Assembly: GCF_000090795.2 (NCBI RefSeq)
Contig: NW_003546280.1
Span: 321,855-385,854 of the forward strand
Source of the DNA: Amphimedon queenslandica
Taxonomy: Eukaryota > Porifera > Demospongiae > Haplosclerida > Niphatidae
Length of the DNA: 64,000 bases
Reading direction: 5' to 3'
Made by a program: the position numbers and the translations under genes. This document shows, one piece after another, positions 26,230 through 39,200 of this stretch. The notes under the pieces were generated by a model. That model did not search any database. It had not been told where the DNA came from and saw only the letters and a program-made list of their open reading frames with translations. Numbering within the stretch: the first letter of the stretch is position 1; the number at the start of each line of letters is the position of its first letter.

Positions 26230-28648
26230 GGTGTAGCGTTTATAATGACCAAATCCAATTCTCTCATTCACGAACAGTATATGCATAAATGATGAGTTCA
26301 TGTGTACATGCAGTACATGCTTAAGAATTAAACATAAAAAATCCTTATAATATTCCAAAAAATATTACACAATAGTAAAAAGTGTGTTTATGTCCCAAAG
26401 CTAAGTGGACTCTCCCTCCCTCTCCATTCACTTGTGTACTAGCAGCTACTTAAAGCGTGTAAATATTATAGTAAAGTGTATAATTATCATAAACAATGTG
26501 ACTTCATTGGAATGCAAACAATGTTACATCAAACAAGGAAATACACAACACACACACACACAAACTCAGTGTCAGTTCATTTTGTATCTGTATAACATCA
26601 TTTCCTCTCAAGTCTATGTCAGTAGTGGATAAGGAAATACATCTCTCAAGTATACATGTACATGTACATGTACTCTGTATATTATACAGTATTGTAGTCA
26701 ACGGCACAGTAAAGCATTAGTGTAGCCCCAAGAGACATTCACACGCACACTTTTTATCACATGTACTGTCTGGGAATGCAATAATAATTACATATTGTAC
26801 ATAAAATACTAATTATATGGTGTACACCTAGCAATCAATTACCATTACGCTTAAACAATTTATTAATAAGCAATTAAGGTATAAATACATGTACAATTAC
26901 AGTACTAATAGCCTCTCTCTCTCTCTCTCTCTCTCCCTCCCTCTCTCTCTCCCTCCCTCCTCCCTCCTCTCTTTACCTTTCCCCAGATGTGTATTGATGC
27001 TCATATATCTTGCAGTCCCAGTTAAGCTCTTGTGTTCACGGTATGGTATGTGTTTAGTGGTGTCTGGGTCAATGTACTCCTTTGCTAGACCAAAATCAAT
27101 GATATTGACAATGTTTTGATTGGGAGTCCCGTATCGACCCATTAGGAAATTCTCTGGTTTTACGTCTCGATATATGAGGTGCTTAGTGTGAACGTATTCA
27201 ATTCGTGTGATCTAGAGGGAGAGGGAGAGGGAGGGAGAGAGGGGGGGAGGGAGAAAGAGGGGGAGAGAGAGAGAGAGAGAGGAGGAGGAGGAAAGAGAAA
27301 GTTTATATTAAATAATAAAAATCCCCTTGTTTCAACAGAATGGAGTCTTATTGACAACACGTTCAACACTAGACTACACACACAAACAAAATCAATTAGT
27401 TACAGCTCTAATTAATGCCCCGTCATCCTCATCTCTACAAGGGACATATATGTACATGTAGAAGTAGTAATTGTCATCTGATATGTTACTATAGTCTACA
27501 CAAACAGGTTTTAAACTGTCAAAAATATAACACATAAAAATTATGAAAACATGCCTGCCCCTACAGTATACATGTACATATACGTACTAAATTACATATA
27601 CATGCATGGAAATGGTCATCAAGCAAAGATCATCAAGAAACAGGGATAAAAGTAAGCTACAAATTAATGTGCACATGTACATGTACACAGTATATGACTG
27701 TCTTTACCAGTTGAATTGCTATCATTAGGACTGTCTTGAGTGAGAATTTTCTGTTACACAGGTCAAATAAATCCTCTAAACTCGGCCCGAGCAGCTCCAG
27801 TACCATCGCATTGTATTTACCACAAGGACCAAAATAATATACTTGTGGTATACCAACTAGAGAGAGAGGGGGGGGGGGTAGAGAAAAAGAGAGAGGGAGG
27901 GATGATAAAAATATTTTTAAAAGGAGGAGAGGTGAATAGAGTAAAAGAGTAACCCTATACACAATATTAAAAGACAACAGGTCAGCAGTTATGACTACAC
28001 ATGATTCGCATGAACACAATATATATACATGACCCAATGCTATTGAATGTATAAATCGTGTGACATACATGTACACATACCAATCAGCTAGAACACATCC
28101 AATCTATGCTACATGTACATGCACCGTATATGTGTATGTAAGGCTAGTACACATGTAAGTTATAATACAGCTACTGTACTAAGTGGACGTGTACAATAAA
28201 AGTGTTATCATTCATATCTCTTGCTGACAGACAGCTGCGATACAGAGAGAATAGGCTGGAATGAATGAACGTGAACGTGTACTGACACATTATAGAGGAT
28301 TACAAAGCAATAGGAGCATAAATGGAGTCACTAGATCTCATTCGTTCTGTCACTCTGTCTCCATTTTTAATTTCTGCTGTAGAAATGTTATACATCAAAA
28401 CATACACACACAACAAAATATTACGTTACAGTTTGGTAATTTAATAAGTCTGGCCCCACCCATCACTGACCTCTGTGTGTGTGTATGTGTGTGTATTTAA
28501 TTGTGATAGATATAACAACATGTAAAATGCATCAATTATTATTATTATTATTTTATTTATTATCATGCATACATGATTAGCCAAGGAAACACTAATCATA
28601 AAAACATGTTTATACGTATGTAAGTACATGTATATAAACTAATTTTCC

Positions 28649-28697
<49 letters not shown>

Positions 28698-28951
28698 TAC
28701 CAGCATTTCCTAATGTTCTATAAAATCTATATTCCAGGTGAAGTTGTGGTGCTCTTGATTTCATTGGTTCCTGGAATACAACATGATGCAATGTGATGTA
28801 ATGTGATGTAAGAGGACGTCAATGCAAAGTACATGCACATTATAACAAAAAAAGGAAATTGTTCTTACCAATTTGATAGCGACGTGTTCGTTATTGTATA
28901 AATTCTTTCCTATAAATAAACATAAAAAGGAAGATAACAAGGAAAGTAAAA

Positions 28952-29027
<76 letters not shown>

Positions 29028-30476
29028 TAGGGGGAGAGAGAGAATTAAATGAAAGCATATTATTAGACAACACAAGATTGACCAGATTGCCAATCAATAG
29101 CTACACTATTACAATTAGGAGCCAAAAGTAGCATACACACACACACAAGGTGAAGCAGTACAGGCACTGCTATGATAATTATATCAATGACCATATATGG
29201 CAAGTTTCTAAAAATAGACACAGGCACTGTAACAGCTGGTCGTAGTATTATTGCATTAATAAAACAACATTCATTCAGGAACAATACTTATACATACAGT
29301 ACATGTATGACAAACATGTGACATTTTATTTATATGTATACAGGAGTTTATACTGGCACAAGATGATATCATAATGACAATAAAAATGATGTGATCTGTT
29401 CTGGTAACCCTCTCCTCTTTCTCTCTCTCTCTCTAAGCTAAATTGTGAACTTACCTCTAACAATAATGTACATATTACATTCTAATATAATAATATAGCT
29501 CTCTCTCTCACTCTTTTATAATGCACTATCATCAATAAGCCAGTTTATTTTGAAGTGGTACGTCAAAGCAATTCCCTCTTTATAACAAAGTCTAATAATA
29601 CCCCATAGATTACTAACGGCCCTTAATATAATAGAGCTCACGCAGACGCACCACACACAGTTTCCTATTACCACGTCATTGTTCACAGACATAATGGTGA
29701 AAACAAAGTTATTAAGAGGACACAATGGCAAATGAAAATAACGACACATGTACTGCAACCCTAAGGAAAGGGAAACTGTTTTTAAAATACACACATGTAC
29801 ACAGTACAGCTTTAATTTTCACTTTAGGTACGTATACATGCGTGTACATTAAACAGGTTTGACAGGTTTTACCTTGATCTCAAGGCTTGGCTTGACCTCA
29901 GGGCTCCAGGCTTTCAGTATAATGTACATTCAAAACAACACAATTAGGAATACATACATGTTGTAAATGCAGCCTTACCGGCTAAATCTACACATAATAC
30001 ATGTACATGTACACAGATACATGATCCATCTCTCCTACATGTACATGTACATATATGTATATATGACTCATATTGACTGACTTCTATACATGTATGCAGA
30101 CGAATTTTGATTTATAGACAAAGGTCAAATAAACTTGATCATATGCTATATGTATTTGAAAAAAATGCCAACCAACACATGTAAACATACATGTATACAC
30201 CAAGACTTTAAAAAAAGGAAGCTAATGTACAGTAAATACATGTACACAACCATTACATGTAGATGCTATGTCACAATACACTTCTCTCTTACCTAATCTT
30301 AGCTCTCCAAAATTACCACATCCTATTTTCTTTCCTACTCTAAAATTAGGTCCGACCATTAATACGCCGCTAGTCGATACGCTGGATGTCCGTGAGGTGT
30401 TCGAAGCGCTACCACGTTGTCTTGGCCCGGGACCTCCTTGATGAGGACGACCCCTGTTTCTGTCATTAGCTGCCAT
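24784..30476 (-). CDS. CSNK1G: Casein kinase 1 gamma (418 aa)
   Basis: Ten exons: 30293-30476, 28869-28909, 28701-28770, 27708-27856, 26977-27211, 26011-26181, 25485-25633, 25091-25171, 24889-25031, 24784-24817. After a Gly/Ser/Arg-rich head of about 38 residues comes [20 protein letters not shown] (glycine loop), VAIKL (ATP lysine), [30 protein letters not shown] (catalytic loop), [16 protein letters not shown], the CK1 signature [20 protein letters not shown] and [12 protein letters not shown]. The last exon encodes [11 protein letters not shown], the cysteine cluster palmitoylated in the gamma subfamily to hold it at the plasma membrane, where it phosphorylates LRP6 in Wnt signalling (established knowledge). 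Several introns have GA runs at the donor and CT runs at the acceptor. Head-to-head with NDUFA13. Confidence 0.96.
26182..26225. repeat. GA run at a CSNK1G acceptor (CT on sense strand)
   Basis: Directly precedes the acceptor of exon 26011-26181. The donor end of the same intron (26912-26976) carries the complementary run, GA on the sense strand. Confidence 0.9.
28953..29042. repeat. GA microsatellite in CSNK1G intron 1
   Basis: About 85 bp of GA repeats, CT on the sense strand, starting about 45 bp upstream of the acceptor of exon 28869-28909. Confidence 0.9.
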
Positions 30477-30926
30477 CGGTGATCCACTCTCTGTGAGTTT
30501 ATAATTAAATAGAGCTACTGTGAGACTTTATATGACCCAAAACAGTTAATATCCACTCTCTGACGGTTATATAGTTCAATAATAGCTAGTACCTATTCAA
30601 AAGAGCAGTCAAACTCGGTAAAGGTTGTAAGCTCCCAGGATCCCGGCTTACCTGTAAAAGAGTCTTCCACGGGTGGTCAAAGACTAGAAAAATAGAATCA
30701 ATATCTTCTCTTCTCCCTGTGACACTTTCAAGTGAAACTACTAGCTTTCATCGAACGAGTTGTGAGATGGTGACACACTAAAAATGAGAGTGAGGGACAC
30801 GCCGCATGTGACTATCACATGACATGTCATGCGTCAATATTGGGTCGACCGCCATTTTAAGGGCGTGTGTTTCTTAGCAAAGGGCGTGGTTTCACGGATT
30901 GTTTGGATCACGTGACCTAAAATAAA
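30477..30926. promoter_or_regulatory. Divergent promoter region, CSNK1G / NDUFA13
   Basis: 450 bp separate the starts. It contains CGACCGCCATTTTAAG at about 30848, which resembles a YY1 site (GCCGCCATNTT), and the NDUFA13 ATG itself lies in AAAATGGCAG. Assignment of YY1 is inference from motif similarity. Confidence 0.45.
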
Positions 30927-31987
30927 ATGGCAGACATACCTCGACAAGACAAGCCCCCTCCAAATGGCTACCAGGACATAAAGTTTGCTAGAAACTTACC
31001 TAAAAGAGGTCCCTCGGGTCTGGTTATCATGATAGGAGGAGTTGCAGTGATGGCAATAGGTTTTGCTGGAGTTGCTTATGGTAATACACAGCGTAGGTGA
31101 GTAGGCGTGGTCATGAATAACTTAATTCCAATTGTGTGTGTATTATTAGAGAAGTGCGTAAAGAGCATTTAAGAGCAAGACTATCGTTACTTCCATTAAT
31201 TCAGGCTGAGGAAGACCGTAGGTAATTGACATCAATACACGTAATGGATGGTGGGGTTAGATTTTAATTTTTAAAGCACGTATTATTAATTCAATTGTGT
31301 AAGGATAGTAATGCACTGCCATATATATATGCATAGATTTTCTTTCTATTCCCTTATTAAGGCAACGAATGAAGGGAGTAAGAGATGGAAACCTTATGTG
31401 TGTGTACAACATAAACTAAATAGTAATACACTACACTTTGCGTTGGTTGATTTAGTTCTAATAATAGTCTTATCAAACTCCCACTAATATAATTAATATA
31501 GCTACTCTGAAGAGTTCAAGCATTATTACCATTTCAGTTGTAATTGAATTATATCAGTATTACACAACACACCTGCTATTATTATTATTATTTATTGGAA
31601 GATGACTCTCACATGTATGCCTTCACATAGCAGGCTCAATTATTATGGTACATATGGTATTATTAGCGTTCATTGTGGTAAAGAGATCTATTTTAGTTCC
31701 TAAACCCTTTGGATTGTTTCCCGAGAAAATATTAACAAATCTTGGATGCATAATAATTATAATATTGGTGTAACATTTATAATTTTTTTAATTTCTGTAG
31801 AATTCTAAGAGCATTGAAAGCTTCAGAGGCAATGGAAGCCCTGATCATGAAGGATGTGCCAGGCTGGAAGGTAGGAGAGAGTGTCTATCACACAAAGAAA
31901 TGGGTTCCACCAAGCATAATACAACTAGGACCATTTGGAAGGCAACTAGATTCAGAGGAATTTACTTTTAGTACGAAAATACCATAG
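30927..31987 (+). CDS. NDUFA13: NDUFA13 / GRIM-19, complex I accessory subunit (142 aa)
   Basis: Exons 30927-31096, 31150-31221, 31801-31987. The N-terminus [24 protein letters not shown] matches human [25 protein letters not shown]. A single membrane helix ([19 protein letters not shown], residues about 36-54) follows, then a long helix ending [20 protein letters not shown] and KKWVPP (human [23 protein letters not shown]). The subunit spans the inner mitochondrial membrane in the complex I arm. Length agrees with human (144). A possible donor after PGWK is read through because the family continues in frame. Confidence 0.95.
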
Positions 31988-32404
31988 ACCTGTGTACACT
32001 ATATGTATGTGACCAATGTATGTGTAGTGATTACAAATGGTATACTTCTCAAACTGATCAACATTATTATTAGTAACTTTTGGACACATGCACAGTCCAG
32101 AACTTGCAGTCACTGACTAATGTCTACTTGACAATGTTTTGTTGTTGTTGTTTGTTAGTTTATTATTAATGATCATCATTAGTTGTCAGGATGAGCCAGA
32201 GGAGTTAGTTGAGTGCTTCCTCCTTTAATGAAGACAAAAGAGAAGAAAGAAAAATAATATAAGTGAATGAATAAATTTTTTTGATCAGAATCAGCTCAAA
32301 TTTGCTACACAACATAAGAACATGTATATGCATCAAAATAGTAGCGGCCATATGTATTACAAAGTTACATTGGCATGATTATGACTATTAATGAGTTGTT
32401 AATC
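31988..32404. other. Convergent spacer between NDUFA13 and DTWD2
   Basis: 417 bp holding both 3' ends. About 32275-32345 is a short fragment of the 186-bp family (ATCAGCTCAAATTTGCTACAC, AACATGTATATGCATCA). Nothing else recognised. Confidence 0.6.
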
Positions 32405-33630
32405 TCACTTGAAGTCAGCCCTTGGCATGTATCTTGGATGATCTTTACTGAAATGTGTAGTAGCTCCATGTTCCAGCTGATACTGACACATCGCTATTAG
32501 TGGATGCAGTAATACCTACATGCATATAATAATAATAAATGAAAATAGTATCAATTATGCATACATCTATTATTTCTGGTGTTCCATCAAGCCATGCTAC
32601 TGCATGAGCTACAGATTCTATTGTAGAGAGGCTTTGTTTCGATGGCTGAGTCCTAATGACATACTGACTGACTGCTTCACCATTTAACTTAACCTGTGAG
32701 AAATAACTAAGTAATGGTATGAACATGTAATATTACTTTTATATTAATTAAGGCTGTATATGAATATCCCTTTTCTTTCTCTCTCTCCCTCTCTCCTCCG
32801 CCTCTCTTACTTGTTTTAAGCTGTGTAGGAAATGATTCTGACTGAACATGGCTCTAGTCTGTGCCCATGTTCCATCAAGCACAATTAGTGCCGAGTCATC
32901 TTCTTTCCCGATTGATGCACCGGATGGTAATGACTGTAGCGGAATAGCTGAGTCAGCCAATAATAATTAATAATAGACAATAACGGGTCAAACCTGTTTT
33001 ACTGGGATATAGTACTACTGTCGATTTTGATTCTATAGCTTTTTGCAAGCATGTAAATCTATGTTTAAAGGAAAGGAAAGTAATTTTAATACCAATTTCC
33101 AACAACAAAAATTTGGAGTTTACCCTCAATTTTTTTAGATTTTCCAATACAAATTAAGCAGTAAGTTTGAGCTGATTTTAACACTACCCCTTACTTGTTC
33201 ACTTTGAATCGTTTTCCTTTAATGATGTGAAACCGTTCTCTCGTGATGCACTCCTGAAGTAAAGGAACTGTTGCTAGACAACGGCTCTCCTATTACAAAA
33301 CATTAAAAATGAAATTTTAAAATTAAAAATCAATTAACTTCGCTGCAGTGCTGCAGGATAATGACTCTGGTTGCCATTGAAACAGGTTTTTCAGGAAAGC
33401 AGGAACAAATGCAAACGGTTGAAGGCCTCCTGTAAAATTAAAATAATTTCAATGCAACTAATTTTTTATGATTCTGACTTGCATCTCCCGCACACTGCTC
33501 TTCCTCTAATTAATTCTTGCTCCAAATCATCTTGCAATGGAAAAGCAAACAAGCTCTCTTCATCTTCTTCTTCTCTGAGCTCCTTCTCTTCTTCTAGAGG
33601 CTCAGCTCTTGCATTACAACTAGCAGCCAT
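32405..33630 (-). CDS. DTWD2: DTWD2, tRNA uridine aminocarboxypropyltransferase (259 aa)
   Basis: Seven exons: 33479-33630, 33339-33429, 33195-33289, 32994-33058, 32811-32947, 32565-32693, 32405-32515. It has the cysteine motif CGRCKRPSTVCIC (residues about 48-60), TRVIILQH, ATVPLLQ, the family signature DGTW at 159-162 followed by AQTRAMF, and YVIRTQPSKQSLSTIE. The C-terminal LLHPLIAMCQYQLEHGATTHFSK matches human [23 protein letters not shown]. DTW proteins transfer the aminocarboxypropyl group of S-adenosylmethionine to uridine in tRNA to give acp3U. The first 45 residues are acidic and variable. The start codon is 65 bp from the divergent transporter start. Confidence 0.92.
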
Positions 33631-33694
33631 GTTTTCTTCCAAACCACTCCTAACATTTTTGGGGGAAGCCCCTAAAATTGTTTATCCCACCACA
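33631..33694. promoter_or_regulatory. 64-bp gap between divergent DTWD2 and SLC49-like starts
   Basis: The shortest divergent gap in the window. Unless both 5' UTRs are under about 60 nt, each transcript must overlap the first exon of its neighbour. No TATA element seen. Confidence 0.5.
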
Positions 33695-36173
33695 ATGTCA
33701 GAAGATAAACCACTCTTGAAAAGCAAAGAACAGAAAGAAGACGAGGGCGGTGCAAAAATAAAAGTTTATTGGCAGAGATGGCTGGTCCTTTTTGTGTACT
33801 GCTCACATATAATGGGGACCAACATTGCCTGGATGAGTGTTGGCTCTATTGCAGACGTTGCTGAGTGCTATTACGGGGTCAATGTCTTCTGGATAAACTC
33901 ACTCTCCTACATCTTCCTTGTCATGTACACCTTCTTGTTTGCCGGAGCAACTTATTTCCTAAAGAGATTTGGCCTCAGGTGGACTGCTATCTTAGGAGGC
34001 ACTTTCAATGCTGCTGGAGCTTGGCTCAGATTTGCTGGCTCAAGTATGCAAGGAAAAAGGTCACCTTTTCTAATCATAGTTTATCTATTTTAGATCCAAA
34101 TTATTTTTGGCTCCTCTTGATGGGCCAGGGAGTCTCCTCGTTTACTAATGTCCTTGAATGGAGTGCTCCTTCTCTAATGTCTGCTGTTTGGTTTCCACAG
34201 AACGAGAGAGCATTTGCAACTGCATCGGTTGGTGCTACAGCTCCTCAAGTGAGTACAGCAATAACTATATTCACTATTAATAGATGAATGTATAGAGCAT
34301 TGCAAGCAAACTTAAGCATATAGAACAAGCATTTTTGATAGCCAAAATTCTACTAATAATTCGAAAGTAACATGCAAACAATAGCTTGCAAAAATTAATG
34401 TCCTGCTATAGTGTATGCATGACAGTAGTATCTATAACTGAAAGTATCTCGTTTACAACGATTACTTTTGGCAATCACATTCATACAGCTGCCAGGCAGT
34501 GTTAGTAAATTTCAAAAGATTAATGTAAAGTCTATAATCAACCAAAATGTACTGTGAAGTCTAGCCAGCAGTATAAAGCCCTATATAATGCAATTGTGCA
34601 ACTATTATTGTTGCTGTTTATCTTCGTTTAGGTTGGAATATTGCTCAGTTTATTTATTGGTCCATTAGCAGTACATGATAGCAGAACTGATACTGTATGC
34701 AACACTACAATAACCATTAGGGGATCTGCATCATTCATCGAATGGCAGGACAAGATTTATTCACAGATGTTATACTATTTCCTTGGCCAAGCTGTTCTTG
34801 CTACTGTCCTTCTTCCAATAACATTCAGTTAGTTATGCAGAGTTTCCTACAGGATTTTGTTATAGTGCTCATGCAGCTTCTTGTCAGTAATTAAAGTTGA
34901 TCAAACATTTGACAAAATACCATTATACTATACAAGGTATTTTTTCAAAAATGCTAGGAGAGAATTTTTCCAAGTTTGAGCTGATTTCGATCAAACTTAT
35001 AATTTTTATTTATTTTAAAAGTTACTCAAAAATGCTTGTTAGAGCTCACAAAGCATGATTTTTAGCTCATGCTTGCTTTGTGGGAAATCCTGTAGTCATT
35101 ACTGAATGAATGTATATTCCATGGCATAAATTTTGATGCATTGTCTGTATGTAGTGGTCCCTGCTTCCCCTCCTACTCCTCCAAGCAGGTCAAGACAGTT
35201 AGAGGATGAAGAAGAGAATGATCTCTCACTGTTAAGATCTGCTCTCATTCTATTAAAAAACAAACACTTCATTTTCTTTTCATTTGTATTCGGTAAGGCA
35301 TACAAGCTATAATGATAATAATTATCAGCACACACTGCATTCACTTTAAAGGAATGTATCTTGGAGTGGCTGGTGCATATGTGACTGTGTATGATGAAGT
35401 ATTCAATGCTATTGGGTACAGTTCATATCAGAGTTATATGGGATACCTTGGTCTTGCTATACAATTAGTATCAATAGGAGGACTACTAGCTATTGGGACT
35501 TGGATCGACTATACTAAAACATTCTAGTAAGTTCGACTATTATATTCTCCTCTACTATATAATATTTTCTCCCCTTTCTCATTATAGTGGTTCAACAGTT
35601 GCTATATCAGTATCAAGCACAATAGCTGCCATTGGTCTGGCTTTAGCAACACAATATAAACTAGATTTCATATATCTTTCAATAATATGCTCGGTTGCAG
35701 TGTAAGTAAAAAAGGGATCATCATTAATCATGATGTCATTATTGTTATTCCTATAGTGGACTAACTGTTATATTTCAAGGTGTTGGATATGAATATGGAG
35801 TAGAAATGACATACCCAGTACCTGAGAGTATATCTGCTGGTATCATGAATGCATTCTCACAGGTACATGTATTGTAATGGCATCGTCCTCTAATGCATAA
35901 ATTGTATTCATTATTAGGTAACTTGCACTATAATGATATTAGTGTGCAGTCTACTGGTAAAGAAGCATTGGAGTGTCTATGTGTATTGGATGCTAGCAGG
36001 GTGTGTTGCTGCATCTGCTATTGTTCAAGGTAAAAGAATAATCATTAATTATAAGTTTTAAATATCTTTTTTTTGTACTAGTTTTTGTTAGACCCAAATT
36101 ACGAAGAGTTGAAATAGATAATCCTCAAACTAAGAAACTATTAAGGAAACCAACTGCATCCATACAATCATAA
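33695..36173 (+). CDS. SLC49-family (FLVCR-like) major facilitator transporter (478 aa)
   Basis: Nine exons: 33695-34043, 34094-34248, 34632-34827, 35155-35292, 35352-35526, 35588-35701, 35757-35862, 35918-36029, 36082-36173. The start chosen is MSE; an in-frame ATG at 33629 overlaps the DTWD2 start. Hydrophobic segments are consistent with 12 helices. Family marks are FGLRWTAILGGTFNAAGAWLR (FLVCR: [20 protein letters not shown]), WFPQNERAFATA, PPTPPS in the central loop, WIDYTKTF (FLVCR WLDYTKTY) and the helix-11 region YEYGVEMTYPVPESISAG (FLVCR FEFAVEITYPESEG). Members export or import haem, choline or ethanolamine; the substrate cannot be read from sequence. Which SLC49 subtype it belongs to is unresolved. 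Its last exon is duplicated at about 41545. Confidence 0.88.
34852..35095. mobile_element. Short CAGGG/CAGGA-ended repeat element in SLC49-like intron 3
   Basis: Begins ACAGGATTTTGTTATAGTG and ends GCTTTGTGGGAAATCCTGT, imperfect inverted ends like those of the larger elements. The interior holds a degenerate piece of the 186-bp unit (GCTAGGAGAGAATTTTTCC, GAGCTGATTTCGATCAAAC). Confidence 0.6.
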
Positions 36174-36273
36174 ATTATTAATAAAATTAAATTTGAATTT
36201 TCTTGCAATTTTAATAAGATAAAAGAATTTTGTATAAAATTAAAAATCAAAGGCAATGGGAATAGCAAAAGAA

Positions 36274-39200
36274 CTATACACTAACATCAATAATGAGATC
36301 AATCCCAAGTTCAGTTTTAATAGCTTCAATCCATTTCTGACGCAAAAACTTGGCAGCATTAATATAACTGCCTCTAACAGCAATGAATGAGTTCAAAAAC
36401 TTCTTGCAATGATCTTGAACTTCAGACAATTCATCCATAAAGTAAAAACTAGCCTTAAACTCTCCAATGAACTTGTCCATGCTACAAGCCTCTCTGACTT
36501 CATCATTAATGAGACCAACTTCATATAACTGATTAGCAAGATCTGATAGAGACGTCTTCAGGTGATTAAGGCGAGCATGGTTAGACACAAGAACATCATC
36601 AATCACTTTCTTTACTTTATCGACATCAACAGTAGCTGATGGACCTAATAGAGGTCAAGGTCAGTATACACACACACAGTATTATCACTTACTAGCTCCT
36701 CCAGTGGATGATACTGACACTGATTCATGTACTACATTAGAGGAGGAGGAGGAGGAGGAGGAGGAGGTAGTAGGGTCTGATTAATTAATATTAAACAACA
36801 ATTTTAAATCATTTGCATTCATTACCTGTTGAAGGAGGACGGTTTCTCAGTGCTCTATGAATGTTTAATGTAACAGGATCAGCCACACCTTCCAGTGGTA
36901 TGGAATAATGTAGTGTAGGGGTAGCATGAGGTGAACCGTACACTGATATCAGACAACACGAAGGACGAGAATGTTCTTTATCACCAAAATTATCAATGGC
37001 CTCTTGATACAACTGTAACATATTAATAAGTATAAAATAGTAATCTTAACTTACTCTGCAAGGTTCAGTGTGAGGTTTAACAGTCCAGCCTGTGAATGGT
37101 TCATCCTGCTGTGCAGTAAGGTTTAATTCAATATAACCATAGGAAAACTTAAAACGAAAGAAAATATCAGGTCCGATTTCAGCTTGAGAGTGTTTGCGTT
37201 CAATATACTATCAAGTAAAAATCAACATATTGTATGCATAGGAGAGTGTGTTCTTACTTGAATGAGTGCTTCCAGTTTCTTAGCTGCAGTGAACGTCACT
37301 AAATCCTCTACACCTTTCTCCTCATAGTAAACCAGTCCAGCATATTTCATACTCTTTTGTACATTAGTATAAACTACACCTAAAATCAAAAAATCAATTA
37401 CTGATATGATTACTATAGAGGATATGCGTGCTAAGTATATTCATAGCTTTTTAGTACCGTATATCCAACCCACACAGTAAATTGGCCGCCATGTTGGACG
37501 TCAAGTTTATTAAGAGTTCAATGGGGGAAAACACATTTTCTTGCCTTGCTACCTTCTTGAGGCCTTTTTCGGAAGCTTAAAAAGCATCCTGAGGATCTAA
37601 TGGGGTCTAGTAGTCACCTGAAAGATTGCTATCAAGAAATACAGAGCGGTTTCCTGGTACCAAGCCTTTTTCTATCATTTCTCCATTGCTGCCAATGGAA
37701 AGTTGACGTCCAACGAACTAATTTTTTTTCTTGAAAGTTATTACGGTATGCAATGAATATACTTAGCACGCATATCCTCTATTGATACTTACTATTAGCA
37801 TAATCAGAACTAGACTCAGTACAAGGCACGGCATCAGTAGCTGTTTCTATATGCACAGGATCATCCTTATGTCCTTCCTCTTGTCCTCTGTCTCCTTCCT
37901 GATGACCTCCTTCAGCCTCATGTTGTCCTCCTTCTTGCTGTTGTTGTTCTGGTAATTCTGATTGTTCCTGTGACTGCCTTTCTCCTTGTTGGTTCCCTCC
38001 TTGTAGCTCTCCTTCCTCTTCCTGTCCTTCTTGTGACTGCTCCCCTTGTTGTTCCTGGGTTTGTTGATTAACTCCTGGTTGCTGTTGTTGGACTAGTACT
38101 GTCAGTGCATCTCCTCCTTGTTGCTGTTGAGCTGCAGGTACAACCCCAGCTCCTTGTTGCTGCTGATTACCACCTCCTCCTCCTCCTTTTCCTCCCCCTC
38201 CAGTCATAGATACTATTAGCAATCCCAGTATGCACACCAAACAGAAATCTTTACGCTCAATAAATCCATACCCACCCTTAGAGCTAAACTCTCCTCCCTC
38301 AACTGTTGAGAACTGGTAAGGAAGACTGGGTGTGCTCACGGGAGCTATAGCAAACTTCAGATAACGATTAAGAGCTGGTCGACCTGTTAAATCAACACAG
38401 TGCTGTATTTCTAACTTGAGTCGTTTGAGGAGAGGCTTTGAGAGTGATACTGCATACACAGCACTGACAAGGACAGTATTAGGAGGGAACTGGAACTGTC
38501 CTCCTACAAGAGCAACCACTGCTGCTTCTACTGTCTCAGAGGACAATAGGCTTCCTTCTTCTACTCCAATCCTTACACCATATTTCTCCCAATTCATCAG
38601 TTGAGGTTTGTCTCCTTGAATTAAGAACAGCTTCTTCTCTGCTACCTGGACATCACTCAGACAATCCAAATTATCTATCAATTGTATAAAATATAATACT
38701 TTTGTTGCAAAATAAACTCTTACCCATTGAAGGAATTAGGTAGTTAAATTGTAATCCAATGGAATCAGTCTCTTTGACTTGACTCCATTGCTCTTTCTCC
38801 TTCATTAGTTTGGCAGTATACAATTCATTCTCAGCAACTTTAGCTTTAAGCTCTAAATATTCTCTCATATAATATACACATTGATGACAATACTCTAACC
38901 TTTAGTGATCTCTTTCTCTTTGTGATATTGTTTCTCTACTTTTTCATTCTCTTCCTCTAATTCAGTTATGTATACATCATTAACAGCAACTTTAGCTTTA
39001 AGTTCTAAAAACATTCTCTCTTATAGTACACACACATTGATGACAATACTCTAACCTTTAGTGGTCTGTTTGTCGATGAGGTATTGTTCCTCTAATTGTC
39101 TCTTCTCTTCTTCTGCTTGCTTCTTCTCTTTCTTTGCTTGCTTATACTTGTCTTCTACTTTTCTCTTCTCTTCCTCTACTTGTTTCTTCTCTTCTTCTAT

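Noticed and set aside
33371-33694. N-terminal extension of the SLC49-like protein
   Set aside because: The frame stays open by chance opposite DTWD2 exon 1 and holds no family similarity; the MSE start at 33695 fits better.
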